A stretch of DNA of 64,000 nucleotides from Gammaproteobacteria bacterium (GTDB lineage: Bacteria > Pseudomonadota > Gammaproteobacteria > Pseudomonadales > Pseudohongiellaceae), in NCBI GenBank assembly GCA_029244985.1, contig JAQWQD010000017.1, forward strand, positions 1-64,000, read 5' to 3'. Positions within the stretch are counted from its first letter, which is position 1. The number at the start of each line of letters is the position of its first letter. The position numbers and the translations under genes are program-made. Shown here piece after piece: positions 46,784 to 55,096 of the stretch. The notes beneath the pieces were generated by a model that saw only the letters and a program-made list of their open reading frames with translations, was not told the origin of the DNA and did no database searches.

Positions 46784-47347
46784 ATGGATATAGGTATTCC
46801 ACTAAAAGAATTAGGAGAAATTGACACTTCAGCGCTAAAAGACGTGATCTTGCGCGCAGAAGAAAAAGACTGGCTGGATAATAGCTATCGGCAGCAGGTT
46901 TACGATGTGCACACTCAAACTCACTCTTTGGTTATGTTATTTACAACAGGAGAGGGGTGGCCAGATATAGAAGTGCGCAAGGAATCAGCCTGGGATCTTT
47001 TAGCGGATGCAGCGGTACCTCTGATGGAGTCACTATTAAAGCAGCATTATTCGGCAGGTGGCACGATAGTTCGTGCAATGGCGGCTAAGTTATTAGCAGG
47101 AGGTATAATTAAACCCCATTTAGATGGACACCCTTCCTTCCACGCTGGCCACCGTATTCATGTACCTATTACCACTAATTCCAGGGTTCGGTTTATGATT
47201 GATGGCCAACCCTTTAAGTTTGAGGTAGGTAAAGCTTATGAAATTAATAATCAAAAAACACACAGCGTAATGAATAAAGGCAAAGAAGACCGTATTACTT
47301 TTATTTTTGATTACATTCCCGAAAAGAAATTACCATTGATGCAATAA
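46784..47347 (+). CDS. Aspartyl/asparaginyl beta-hydroxylase-family dioxygenase
   Basis: 187 residues. The double-stranded beta-helix core has H-x-D in KPHLDGHPSF, an adjacent GHRIHVPI, the distal His in KTHSVMN and the Arg in DRITFIFDY. These are the iron and 2-oxoglutarate ligands of the AspH family (PF05118). Members hydroxylate Asp/Asn in proteins or free amino acids and their derivatives. It is 75 bases after the aminotransferase on the same strand. The substrate might be an amino acid feeding that enzyme, but this is a guess. Confidence 0.82.
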   Translation: MDIGIPLKELGEIDTSALKDVILRAEEKDWLDNSYRQQVYDVHTQTHSLVMLFTTGEGWPDIEVRKESAWDLLADAAVPLMESLLKQHYSAGGTIVRAMAAKLLAGGIIKPHLDGHPSFHAGHRIHVPITTNSRVRFMIDGQPFKFEVGKAYEINNQKTHSVMNKGKEDRITFIFDYIPEKKLPLMQ

Positions 47348-47367
47348 GCTCGAAAAATGCAGGAATT

Positions 47368-47393
47368 AAATTTATAGCGAATGCTATAAATTT
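47368..47393. terminator. Hairpin between convergent genes
   Basis: AAATTTATAGC (47368-47378) and GCTATAAATTT (47383-47393) form a perfect 11-bp stem with loop GAAT. It sits at the meeting point of the hydroxylase-like and amidinohydrolase-like genes and overlaps the latter's stop codon. It could stop transcription from either side, although T-runs after it are weak. Confidence 0.55.
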
Positions 47394-48262
47394 CGCAATA
47401 CTGGACGGGTCAAACAGGTAGGGCCTCCACAACCTTTCAAGCTTATTTCTTCCCCTTTATACACAGACACTTCGGCGCCCGCATCTTCTAATCGTTTTCT
47501 TGTTATAGGGTTCCCTTCAAGCATGATGCACTGTCTAGGTGCAACCGCCAATACATTACAAGCCATGGAATTAAACTCTTCTATCGGTACCTCGACCAGG
47601 CTAAAGCCTAAATCTAAAAGGCGATTCCGAAAAGGAACCGTTAACAGGGGTGAGTAAACTAGGCAAAGATCTTCATCTATTGGGCTCAAGCAGGACATTA
47701 AATGAAAAACATCTCCAGCTCCTTGCCAGTGAGGAAGAGGCGCAACAACTAGCTCATCTACGCAGTTACCTAGATAGTCTCGTAGCTGCGCGATCCCTGA
47801 TGCATTAGTTCGATATCCTTCCGCAATTGCCAAAGTCCGTTCATTGAGCCATGTAACATCACCGCCTTCTACTTGACCATCTCCTTCAATCGCACCAAGA
47901 ATGGGTACATCCATCGTTGCGAAGACGGCTGAGTTGGCTTGTGGTTCCGCTTGCCTTTCTTTTTTACCCATATTGCACAAGATTGCTCCTTTGTCGCAAA
48001 TTAGAGAAGTATCACGTACATAAATTGAGTCTAAGCCTGTGGCTTGATTAGGAGAAGAGTAGAAAATTTCGATATCGAATTGAGTAAGTAACTCGACAAA
48101 TATTTCGTATTCAGCTGCTGCTTTGGCAAAATTGGGCTTATCAATGTAGTTAAGAGATTGCCATTGTTGGTCTATAGAATCTTGATTTTCAAAAGCATCA
48201 TGTACCCCTTTTAATATTAAAGATCGAATCTTACCGACCTCGGATTGCATACCTGTTTTCAT
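47384..48262 (-). CDS. Amidinotransferase-superfamily hydrolase (DDAH/arginine deiminase-like)
   Basis: 292 residues of the guanidine-modifying enzyme superfamily. Active-site positions are visible: R83-D84 in IYVRDTS, E132-GG-D135 in VEGGDV, H187 in GDVFHLMSC and nucleophile C283 in GGPTCLTRP. The length and single-domain layout fit dimethylarginine dimethylaminohydrolase (DDAH) better than full arginine deiminase (about 400 residues). DDAH splits N-methylated arginine into citrulline and methylamines. It follows an AdiC-like permease by 18 bases and belongs to the TetR-led operon. A guanidino substrate is well supported; methylarginine in particular is inference. Confidence 0.85.
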   Translation of the reverse strand: MKTGMQSEVGKIRSLILKGVHDAFENQDSIDQQWQSLNYIDKPNFAKAAAEYEIFVELLTQFDIEIFYSSPNQATGLDSIYVRDTSLICDKGAILCNMGKKERQAEPQANSAVFATMDVPILGAIEGDGQVEGGDVTWLNERTLAIAEGYRTNASGIAQLRDYLGNCVDELVVAPLPHWQGAGDVFHLMSCLSPIDEDLCLVYSPLLTVPFRNRLLDLGFSLVEVPIEEFNSMACNVLAVAPRQCIMLEGNPITRKRLEDAGAEVSVYKGEEISLKGCGGPTCLTRPVLRNL

Positions 48263-48280
48263 AGACTTTTCTCTATATTT

Positions 48281-49606
48281 TTAATTTTTTGACTTAATGA
48301 TTAATACGTACACTGGAACCCCTGCTAATAAAAGTAATACTCCCCAAATGATAGTCTCTGAACCGGTGCCAATTATTGCCCAGAAAGCAAATAACATAGC
48401 AATCACGGCAATGGTCTTTTCTATAAAAGAGAGAGGTTGTTGTGAGCGCAGGGAAATAACAATGCGCGCCATTGCACAAATCAAATAAGGGAGGAGAGCT
48501 GCCAAAGTTGCCAGTAGAATGACAAATGTAAATTGATCTACGAGACTTTCAGTTGCATTCATTAACACTAAGACAGTTACAAACAAAGAGGAAATAATAA
48601 GTCCTTTTGCCGGAGTCCCAAACCTCGACCGTTCGGCAAATATCTTAGGAAATATTCCGTCATTGGCTGCAGCCATGGGTATTTGTCCAGAACACAGAGT
48701 CCAGCCATTCAGTGCGCCAAAACATGAGACAATTGCTCCTATGCCGATCAATTGGTAACCGGTTTGACCCCATAGAATTTCAGCGGCATCGGCAAATGGG
48801 GCATTGGAGAGCGCGAGTTGTTCTGGAGCAATTAAACCGATAACGGCGATTGTGCTGGGTATATAGACAGCAGCGGCCAATAATGTGCCGGCAATGGCTG
48901 CGCGAGATACGTTGCGTTCAGCATTTCTGACTTCGCCAGCCGGAATGTTTGCACTTTCCATTCCTAAAAATGCCCACATAGTCAGCGCAGCTGTAGCAGT
49001 AAGGGCGCCGAAATTAGATTGTTCGCTTAAATTAAGTGGCGTGAAATGACCTGGGTTAAGGGCAAATAATCCAAACATAGCGATTGCTAAAAGCGGGAAA
49101 ATTTTGAGGATTGTTGTTGCAAGTTGCAGTCTTCCTGCTTGCCGGATTCCACGAACATTCACGACTAAAAGAAGCCATACGATAAGTACTGTGGTGGTTG
49201 AGCTCAGTATTGGCTGGTTGGCAAGCTCTGACCAGAACACTGAAAGATAACTAACGAGGGCGATAGCTATAGCAGCGTTAGTTGCAATTATCGAAACCCA
49301 GTAGCCCCAAGCGACTAAAAACCCAGGGAGATCACCAAAACCTGTCCTAGTATAGAGATAAGGTCCTCCAGAACCGCGTACTTGTCGCGCTAGTCCCGCA
49401 AAAACAAGCGCGATGCAGATTGAACCGCACGCCGAAACTACCCAGCCCAACACGCTTATACCACCGAAAGCTGCCAAGGAGGCTGGCAAAAGAAAGATTC
49501 CAGAACCAATCATGTTCCCAGTTACCATGGCAGTTGCCGTCCAGAATCCTAATGGCTTGTTTTCGTCCGTTATTTCGTTATTGTTTTGGGCTTGTTGTGT
49601 TGCCAA
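48281..49606 (-). CDS. APC-superfamily amino acid permease, AdiC/PotE-like
   Basis: 441 residues with 12 hydrophobic segments. The N-terminal substrate loop GNMIGSGIFLLPASLAAFGG is of the AdiC/CadB/PotE type, transporters that exchange arginine/agmatine, lysine/cadaverine or ornithine/putrescine. Between a TetR regulator and the amidinohydrolase-like gene on one strand, it most likely brings in a cationic guanidino compound or polyamine. The first ~18 residues are polar and cytoplasmic. Confidence 0.9.
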   Translation of the reverse strand: MATQQAQNNNEITDENKPLGFWTATAMVTGNMIGSGIFLLPASLAAFGGISVLGWVVSACGSICIALVFAGLARQVRGSGGPYLYTRTGFGDLPGFLVAWGYWVSIIATNAAIAIALVSYLSVFWSELANQPILSSTTTVLIVWLLLVVNVRGIRQAGRLQLATTILKIFPLLAIAMFGLFALNPGHFTPLNLSEQSNFGALTATAALTMWAFLGMESANIPAGEVRNAERNVSRAAIAGTLLAAAVYIPSTIAVIGLIAPEQLALSNAPFADAAEILWGQTGYQLIGIGAIVSCFGALNGWTLCSGQIPMAAANDGIFPKIFAERSRFGTPAKGLIISSLFVTVLVLMNATESLVDQFTFVILLATLAALLPYLICAMARIVISLRSQQPLSFIEKTIAVIAMLFAFWAIIGTGSETIIWGVLLLLAGVPVYVLIIKSKN

Positions 49607-49682
49607 ATTCTACTCCACTATTTGTTTATACTGGCAACTGAGAAATTTTGCACATCAATCAGCTTTATTGGAAATAAGAGAA

Positions 49683-50306
49683 TTAATCTAGCAAACCACT
49701 AACATATTGCCAGGCAGCATTTCGGGCAGCATTTACAGTAGAGCGCTGGGGTGAAAGCAGAATGTCTAGCCATAGTCCATCCGTCAATGCAGAATAGGCG
49801 CTAGTAATTAATTCAACATCATTTTTCCGTTTAGTCTTTTCTGACAATAAAGAAGAGAATAGTTTGCAAATTTCATGATTTATCTCATCGTCATGTTGAG
49901 CACAAATTTTTTGATAGATGGGTCGCGCCTTGACTTCCCCAAGAAACGCGAACCATACAGCCAATTTGTTTCTATTAATAATTCTTGGACTGAAATCGTA
50001 ATCAATAATAGCTTTGAGTTTTTCCAAGTCTTGCATGTTATTACTGGCAAAAATTTGATCAAAACCTTCTTTATATTCATCTGCAATGAAGCGTAATGTT
50101 TCAATTAGCAGTAGCTCTTTAGTTTTAAAATGTAGATTAACAATGCCAACGCTTAATTCCGCTTCATTGGTAATGTCGGCCATGGTCGTGGCTGCCAGAC
50201 CTTTTTTTGCAATACATTTTATTGTTGCCTTGATAAGCTGATTACGTCTTTCCGCTTTCGGCAGAGCGCGACGCTTCCGAGTAGTGTTTTGAGAGTGCTT
50301 CGGCAT
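49683..50306 (-). CDS. TetR-family (BetI-like) transcriptional regulator
   Basis: 207 residues from the ATG at 50306 with AAAGG upstream (the frame extends to a TTG at 50330). The N-terminal HTH reads KCIAKKGLAATTMADITNEAELSVGIVNLHFKTKELLL, and the C-terminal ligand domain ends ALTDGLWLDILLSP, as in BetI. It leads the permease and amidinohydrolase genes and diverges from the long cassette 3 operon. The 18-bp palindrome 100 bases upstream of its start is its probable operator. Expected to repress both units until a substrate or intermediate binds. Confidence 0.93.
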   Translation of the reverse strand: MPKHSQNTTRKRRALPKAERRNQLIKATIKCIAKKGLAATTMADITNEAELSVGIVNLHFKTKELLLIETLRFIADEYKEGFDQIFASNNMQDLEKLKAIIDYDFSPRIINRNKLAVWFAFLGEVKARPIYQKICAQHDDEINHEICKLFSSLLSEKTKRKNDVELITSAYSALTDGLWLDILLSPQRSTVNAARNAAWQYVSGLLD

Positions 50307-50406
50307 TATATTGGTGCCTTTATTCCACAAGAGTGGCTATTCTGTTTGACAGAGATCTCGATGATTGCAATTACACTTTAACCCATTGATTAAATTTTAA
50401 CAAATG

Positions 50407-50424
50407 AATGAATGATCATTCATT
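50407..50424. promoter_or_regulatory. Perfect 18-bp palindrome, probable TetR operator
   Basis: AATGAATGATCATTCATT is a perfect 18-bp palindrome in the divergent region between the TetR gene and cassette 3. The form TGAATGA-TCATTCA is typical of TetR/AcrR-family binding sites. It lies about 100 bases from the TetR start and 149 bases from the first cassette gene, so one site could serve both promoters. Confidence 0.82.
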
Positions 50425-50572
50425 ATGGACATAATAGATAAATTCTGGCACGATATTCTTTTCAAGAGTATGCATTTAATTATGAGTTCAGCGACAGGTC
50501 ATAGTAATAGTTTGATGGTGCCTTAACGCTAATCAGAAACAATGCTTTAATAAGCAATGAACGATATTTGGT

Positions 50573-52192
50573 ATGAATAAACGGTACGATGCAATAGTTA
50601 TCGGTGCTGGGCATAACGGCTTGACGAATGCCGCTTATCTGGCTAAATCCGGACTCGACGTTCTGGTTTTGGAAAAAAATTCCTACATAGGTGGGGCCAC
50701 AGTAAGCCGTGAATTACACCAAGATTGGCTCTACTCCAACTGCTCTTATGTATGCAGTCTACTTCGCCCAGAGATTACTCGAGATTTAGAGCTTCCCCGC
50801 CATGGCTTGCAGGTCGTACCTTACGGTGGCAGTGTTAGCTTTTGTAGTAATGGCGATTATTTCGGGGACTACCCAGACCATGAGCGGCAGTACCGAGAAA
50901 TAGCTCGACATTCGATCAGAGATGCTAACGCTTACGAACGCTACGAAGCTGACGTAATGAAACAAACGCGCCTGATCCGGCCCTTCTTGTTGAGAACGCC
51001 CCCAGATCCTGCATCGTTAAAGCCCCGCGATCTCAAGGAAATGAAATATCTCATGGATGCCTTTGCTGATCTTGGCGAGGAAGGTTTAGCGGATACATTG
51101 CGCTTTTGGACCATGAGTATAGCTGATTACTTGAACGAGTATTTCGAGACTGATGTTATCAAAGCTCATTTGGCTGGAAGTGGAATTATTGGTACAGCCT
51201 TGGGTGTGTATTCTCCGGGGACTGCCTACGTTTTGTTGCATCATTATATGGGTGATGTAGACGGGACAGTTGGCGCATGGGGTTTCGCTCGAGGTGGCAT
51301 GGGTGCTGTTTCTGATGCACTGGCTTCATCGTTCAGATCCTTTGGAGGGGAGATTCGTGTTGACTCGGAAGTAGAGCAGATTATCGTTAAGGGAAATAAA
51401 GCGGTAGGAGTGGCTTTGAGCAGCGGAGAAGAAATTGCAGCAAACATAGTGGTTTCGAATCTCGATCCAAAACGTACATTTCTCAATATTATGGATGAAA
51501 AAGATTTGCCATCTGATGTTGTATCTAAGGCGAGAAATTTTAAGATTCGTGGTTCTTCAGGAAAATTGAATATTGCTTTAGATGGATTGCCAACTTTCAA
51601 CGGCATTCCCAAAAATAGTCCTTTAATGCAGACTGATATGCATATGCTTGATTCTCTCGAGCGTATGGAGCGTGCGTATGATGATTGGAAAGATGGAACA
51701 TGGTCAGCAGACCCCTATGTCGATATGTTAATTCCAAGTCAGGTTGATCCAACCATGGCCCCGCCAGGCAAGCATATGATGACAGTCTTTGTGCAATATG
51801 CTCCGCCACAAATTAATGGTAGAGATTGGACAGATGAGGACCGTGACGCATTTGGAAAAACTGTGATCGATCAAATCGCTAATTATAGTCCTGATTTTAA
51901 AGATTTGATTTTGCATTGCGAAGTGCGCACTCCGAGAGAAATTGAAAACGAAGTGGGCTTAACCGAGGGCAATATCTTCATGGGAGAACTGACCTTTGAT
52001 CAGCTTCTGTTTAACCGGCCATTTCCCGGTTATGCACAATATCGAGGCCCAATAAGCGGAATGTATATGTGCAGCTCGGGTACACACCCAGGAGGAGGTG
52101 TAATGGCTGCCCCAGGTGCGAATGCCGCACGGGAAATATTGGCGGATTTGAAAAGACCAAACTTGGTGCCGGAGGCTTATGCCGATGACTAA
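50573..52192 (+). CDS. PYROXD2/phytoene-desaturase-like FAD oxidoreductase, type A, cassette 3
   Basis: 539 residues with GAGHNG at 11-16. Type-A marks: NCSYVCSLLRPEI, RGSSGKLNIALDGLP, EGNIFMGELTFDQ, FNRPFPGYAQY and GTHPGGGVMAAPG. It is very close to the cassette 1 type-A protein in all motif regions. First gene of a long operon that runs to the agmatinase-family gene at 62648, under the divergent TetR gene. Overlaps the type-B gene by 8 bases, as in cassette 1. Likely oxidises an N-substituted amine; substrate not proven. Confidence 0.86.
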   Translation: MNKRYDAIVIGAGHNGLTNAAYLAKSGLDVLVLEKNSYIGGATVSRELHQDWLYSNCSYVCSLLRPEITRDLELPRHGLQVVPYGGSVSFCSNGDYFGDYPDHERQYREIARHSIRDANAYERYEADVMKQTRLIRPFLLRTPPDPASLKPRDLKEMKYLMDAFADLGEEGLADTLRFWTMSIADYLNEYFETDVIKAHLAGSGIIGTALGVYSPGTAYVLLHHYMGDVDGTVGAWGFARGGMGAVSDALASSFRSFGGEIRVDSEVEQIIVKGNKAVGVALSSGEEIAANIVVSNLDPKRTFLNIMDEKDLPSDVVSKARNFKIRGSSGKLNIALDGLPTFNGIPKNSPLMQTDMHMLDSLERMERAYDDWKDGTWSADPYVDMLIPSQVDPTMAPPGKHMMTVFVQYAPPQINGRDWTDEDRDAFGKTVIDQIANYSPDFKDLILHCEVRTPREIENEVGLTEGNIFMGELTFDQLLFNRPFPGYAQYRGPISGMYMCSSGTHPGGGVMAAPGANAAREILADLKRPNLVPEAYADD

Positions 52193-53786
52193 TGCTCGTT
52201 ATGACGTAGTTATAGTTGGGGCTGGGCACAATGGCTTGATATGTGCGGCCTACCTTGCCAAGGCGGGGCGAAAAGTCTTGGTGTTAGAACGAAATGAGCA
52301 AGTGGGAGGCGCAGCAGTAACGCACGAATTCTCCGATGGATTTAGAGTATCGAGTTGTGCGCAATGGCTATATCAATTTAACCCCAACATTCGAGCTGAA
52401 CTTAAGCTTGATCAGTATGGGTACGAATTAGCCGCAGAAAATTTAAGTACCATTGCGCTATCTGCAGATAGCAATCATCTGACATTGTCGAGTGCAGAGC
52501 TTAATGGAGCGAGTGTTACTGAGTCTGATAAAAAAGCTTATCAACTTTTTATAAAACAGATGCTCAAATTCAGTGGCATATTAGCTAAGGCTAGCGAGCG
52601 TCGCATACCAAAACTGTTGGAAGCGAATTGGGGGGATCGGTTTGCACTCTTTAAACTTGGCTTGGAGATGAAGCTCCTTGGCAAAGAGGATATGCAAGAT
52701 CTTTTAAGAATCGCTCTTATTAATATTTATGATGTTCTGCAGGAAAACTTCGATAATGATTTGCTAAAAGCGGCTTTAAGTTTAGATGCTACGCTCGGAA
52801 CTCATATGGGTCCTCGCTCTCCGAACACGGTGTTCAGTTTTTTGCATCGCAGGCTTGGAGAAGTGTTTGGGTTTAATGGGGTGTCAGTAGTTAAAGGAGG
52901 TATGAGCACTCTCTCTCAAGCGCTCGCCAACGCAGCAACGGCCAATGGTGTTGAAATAAGAACTGCTATGCCGGTTAGCCGAATCAATTCAACAGCGGAT
53001 GAAGTTACAGGTGTAACTCTAGCTAACGGCGAGGTTGTTGAAGCTTCAACGGTGGTTTCAAATGCTGATCCAAAAACAACTTTTAAAAGCCTGCTTGGTT
53101 TTCAGAAATTGGAAACAGGTATTATCCGGCGTGTCAGCAATATTCGCATGCAAGGCAATGTCGCAAAACTTCATCTTGCATTGGACTCTTTGCCACAGTT
53201 TGACGGACTTGATGAAAACCAAAGTGGCCAAAGATTAATTATCGTTTCCACCATGGATGCAATGGAGCGTGCATTCAATTCAGCTAAATATGGTGAATAT
53301 TCAGCGCAGCCGGTAATGGATATTTCTATCCCTACTTTGCATGATAAAACTTTGGCTCCAGAAGGGAAACATGTGCTTTCGGCTCTTGTGCAATACGCGC
53401 CCTATAAACTGGCTCAGGATTGGGGATCAGTTAAAGAGGATTACGCGCAACTATTAGTTGAGAGGATCGATGAATTTGCGCCTGGTATAGAAGAACAAAT
53501 TCTTAGCTGGGAGTTACTTACGCCGGTAGATTTGGAGCGAGAGTTCCATTTAACGGGTGGCCATTGGCATCATGGAGAAATCAGTTTAGACCAAATTATG
53601 ATGACGCGACCTTTCCCGGGGGCAACTCAATACGCGATGCCTTTAACGGGGTTGTATCTTTGCGGAGCTGGCGCTCATCCTGGTGGCGGGGTGATGGGAT
53701 TGGCAGGGAAAAATTCAGCTCAAGAAATACTAAGAAGCAATAGAAGCAAAACGAATCTCGCTGGGAAAAAGGAGAATGTTGCATGA
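52185..53786 (+). CDS. PYROXD2/phytoene-desaturase-like FAD oxidoreductase, type B, cassette 3
   Basis: 533 residues from the ATG at 52185; GGAGG (52171-52175) stands 9 bases before it, while an earlier ATG at 52179 is only 3 bases from that site. GAGHNG is at 12-17. Type-B marks: QGNVAKLHLALDSLPQF, GGHWHHGEISLDQ, MTRPFPGATQY and CGAGAHPGGGVMGLAG. A basic, Asn/Lys-rich tail of about 18 residues follows the last FAD motif and is missing in the other type-B proteins. Its stop overlaps the GcvT-like start as ATGA. Confidence 0.85.
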   Translation: MTNARYDVVIVGAGHNGLICAAYLAKAGRKVLVLERNEQVGGAAVTHEFSDGFRVSSCAQWLYQFNPNIRAELKLDQYGYELAAENLSTIALSADSNHLTLSSAELNGASVTESDKKAYQLFIKQMLKFSGILAKASERRIPKLLEANWGDRFALFKLGLEMKLLGKEDMQDLLRIALINIYDVLQENFDNDLLKAALSLDATLGTHMGPRSPNTVFSFLHRRLGEVFGFNGVSVVKGGMSTLSQALANAATANGVEIRTAMPVSRINSTADEVTGVTLANGEVVEASTVVSNADPKTTFKSLLGFQKLETGIIRRVSNIRMQGNVAKLHLALDSLPQFDGLDENQSGQRLIIVSTMDAMERAFNSAKYGEYSAQPVMDISIPTLHDKTLAPEGKHVLSALVQYAPYKLAQDWGSVKEDYAQLLVERIDEFAPGIEEQILSWELLTPVDLEREFHLTGGHWHHGEISLDQIMMTRPFPGATQYAMPLTGLYLCGAGAHPGGGVMGLAGKNSAQEILRSNRSKTNLAGKKENVA

Positions 53787-54964
53787 GATCTCATGACGAA
53801 ACCATGATGCTGCAAACGCCTTTTCACTCAAGAGTGGCAAAGGCTTGTGAATTAAATCAATGGGATGAATGGAAAGGCTATACCACGCCGGCAGCTTATA
53901 CGGAAGTTGAACAGGAGTACTTTGCGGTTCGAAACAGCACCGGTGTCTTTGATCTATCTCCGATGACAAAGTACCGTATTACCGGAGCAGACGCAGAACT
54001 TTATCTAAACAAAGTAATGACACGAGATGTGCGTAAACTAAACCCCGATAGAGTGGGTTATACAATATGGTGTAATGATGCTGGTCAAGTAATGGATGAC
54101 GGCACTTTATTTAATTTTGGTGAGAATAATTATCGGCTTTGCAGTTATACGCGAGTGATGGATTGGTTGCAGTGGTCTGCAATGGGCTTCGATGTTGAAA
54201 TAATAGATGAAACGGCAGATTTTGGTGCTTTAGCTGTTCAAGGTCCTACTTCTTGCGCTGTTTTAAAAGCAATGGGATTTAAAGGAATAGAAAAACTTAA
54301 ACCCTTTGGTATAAGCCATTTCCCATTCGAAGACGCTGAGGTGATGATTAGCCGTACAGGGTTTACCGGCGATTTAGGATATGAGTTATGGGTTGAGCCC
54401 CCAAAAGCCATAACCCTCTGGGATCGACTCTTTGATGCCGGTAGTAATCTAGGCATTCGCGCAATAGGCGGTAATGCTTTAGAAATGGTGAGGATAGAAG
54501 CTGGTTTTTTGCAGGCAGGAGTGGATTTCGTGCCAGCTGAAGAGACGGTCCGGATTGGCAGGTCTCGTTCTCCTTTTGAACTGGGATTGGGTTGGTTGGT
54601 TGATTTTGACAAGGGGGTTTTCAATGGGAGACAAGCCTTACTAAAAGAAAAACGTGAAGGTTCGCGTTATGCCTTTGTTTTCTTAGATGTTGAGGGAAAT
54701 AAACCAGCAGAACATTCATTTATTCTAAAGGGAAATAAGGAAATTGGGACAGTGACTTCTGCTGCATGGTGTCCAACCGCGAAATCGAACATAGCTTTCG
54801 CCCAAATTGAATCTAAATACGCAAATAGTGGAGAAAACTTGACTGCTGAGATTTACTATCAGACGGAGCTTAAATGGACCCGTCTCTTAGCAAAGTGTCA
54901 CGTGATTGATTCGCCAGTATTTTCGTCACCTAAACGTAGGCAAACGCCAGCGCCAGACTTCTAA
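53783..54964 (+). CDS. GcvT-like aminomethyltransferase, cassette 3
   Basis: 393 residues, starting within the ATGA overlap. DLSPMTKYRITGAD (57-70), the folate-site pair D105-D106 in GQVMDDGTLF, SRTGFTGDLGYELW and ALEMVRIEAGFLQAG identify the family. The C-terminus ends in the basic, Pro-rich form SSPKRRQTPAPDF, related to the tails of cassette 1 and 2 proteins. Direct translational coupling to the flavoprotein pair is the tightest of the three cassettes and supports action on one pathway step. Confidence 0.88.
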   Translation: MRSHDETMMLQTPFHSRVAKACELNQWDEWKGYTTPAAYTEVEQEYFAVRNSTGVFDLSPMTKYRITGADAELYLNKVMTRDVRKLNPDRVGYTIWCNDAGQVMDDGTLFNFGENNYRLCSYTRVMDWLQWSAMGFDVEIIDETADFGALAVQGPTSCAVLKAMGFKGIEKLKPFGISHFPFEDAEVMISRTGFTGDLGYELWVEPPKAITLWDRLFDAGSNLGIRAIGGNALEMVRIEAGFLQAGVDFVPAEETVRIGRSRSPFELGLGWLVDFDKGVFNGRQALLKEKREGSRYAFVFLDVEGNKPAEHSFILKGNKEIGTVTSAAWCPTAKSNIAFAQIESKYANSGENLTAEIYYQTELKWTRLLAKCHVIDSPVFSSPKRRQTPAPDF

Positions 54965-55096
54965 AGTTTAGTTGCGATTCGCTAAGATTAATTGATTCGA
55001 ATCTGCCGAGCTACAACTGACAGCAAAGGAAGTAAACGTTAGGTATATGGTTAATGACTATTCACTAGGACAGGTAAAACAAAAAGGTAACATGTC

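Noticed and set aside
47384-49606. Classical arginine deiminase pathway
   Set aside because: No ornithine carbamoyltransferase or carbamate kinase is present and the hydrolase is too short for arginine deiminase.
24849-53786. Six proteins that would usually be labelled phytoene desaturases, suggesting a carotenoid cluster
   Set aside because: No phytoene synthase, prenyl transferase, cyclase or hydroxylase gene is present, the motifs match PYROXD2-like proteins better, and the neighbours are amine-catabolic genes.
15105-54964. Glycine cleavage system
   Set aside because: Four GcvT-like genes occur, but no gcvH or gcvP is present and the proteins are longer than T-protein.
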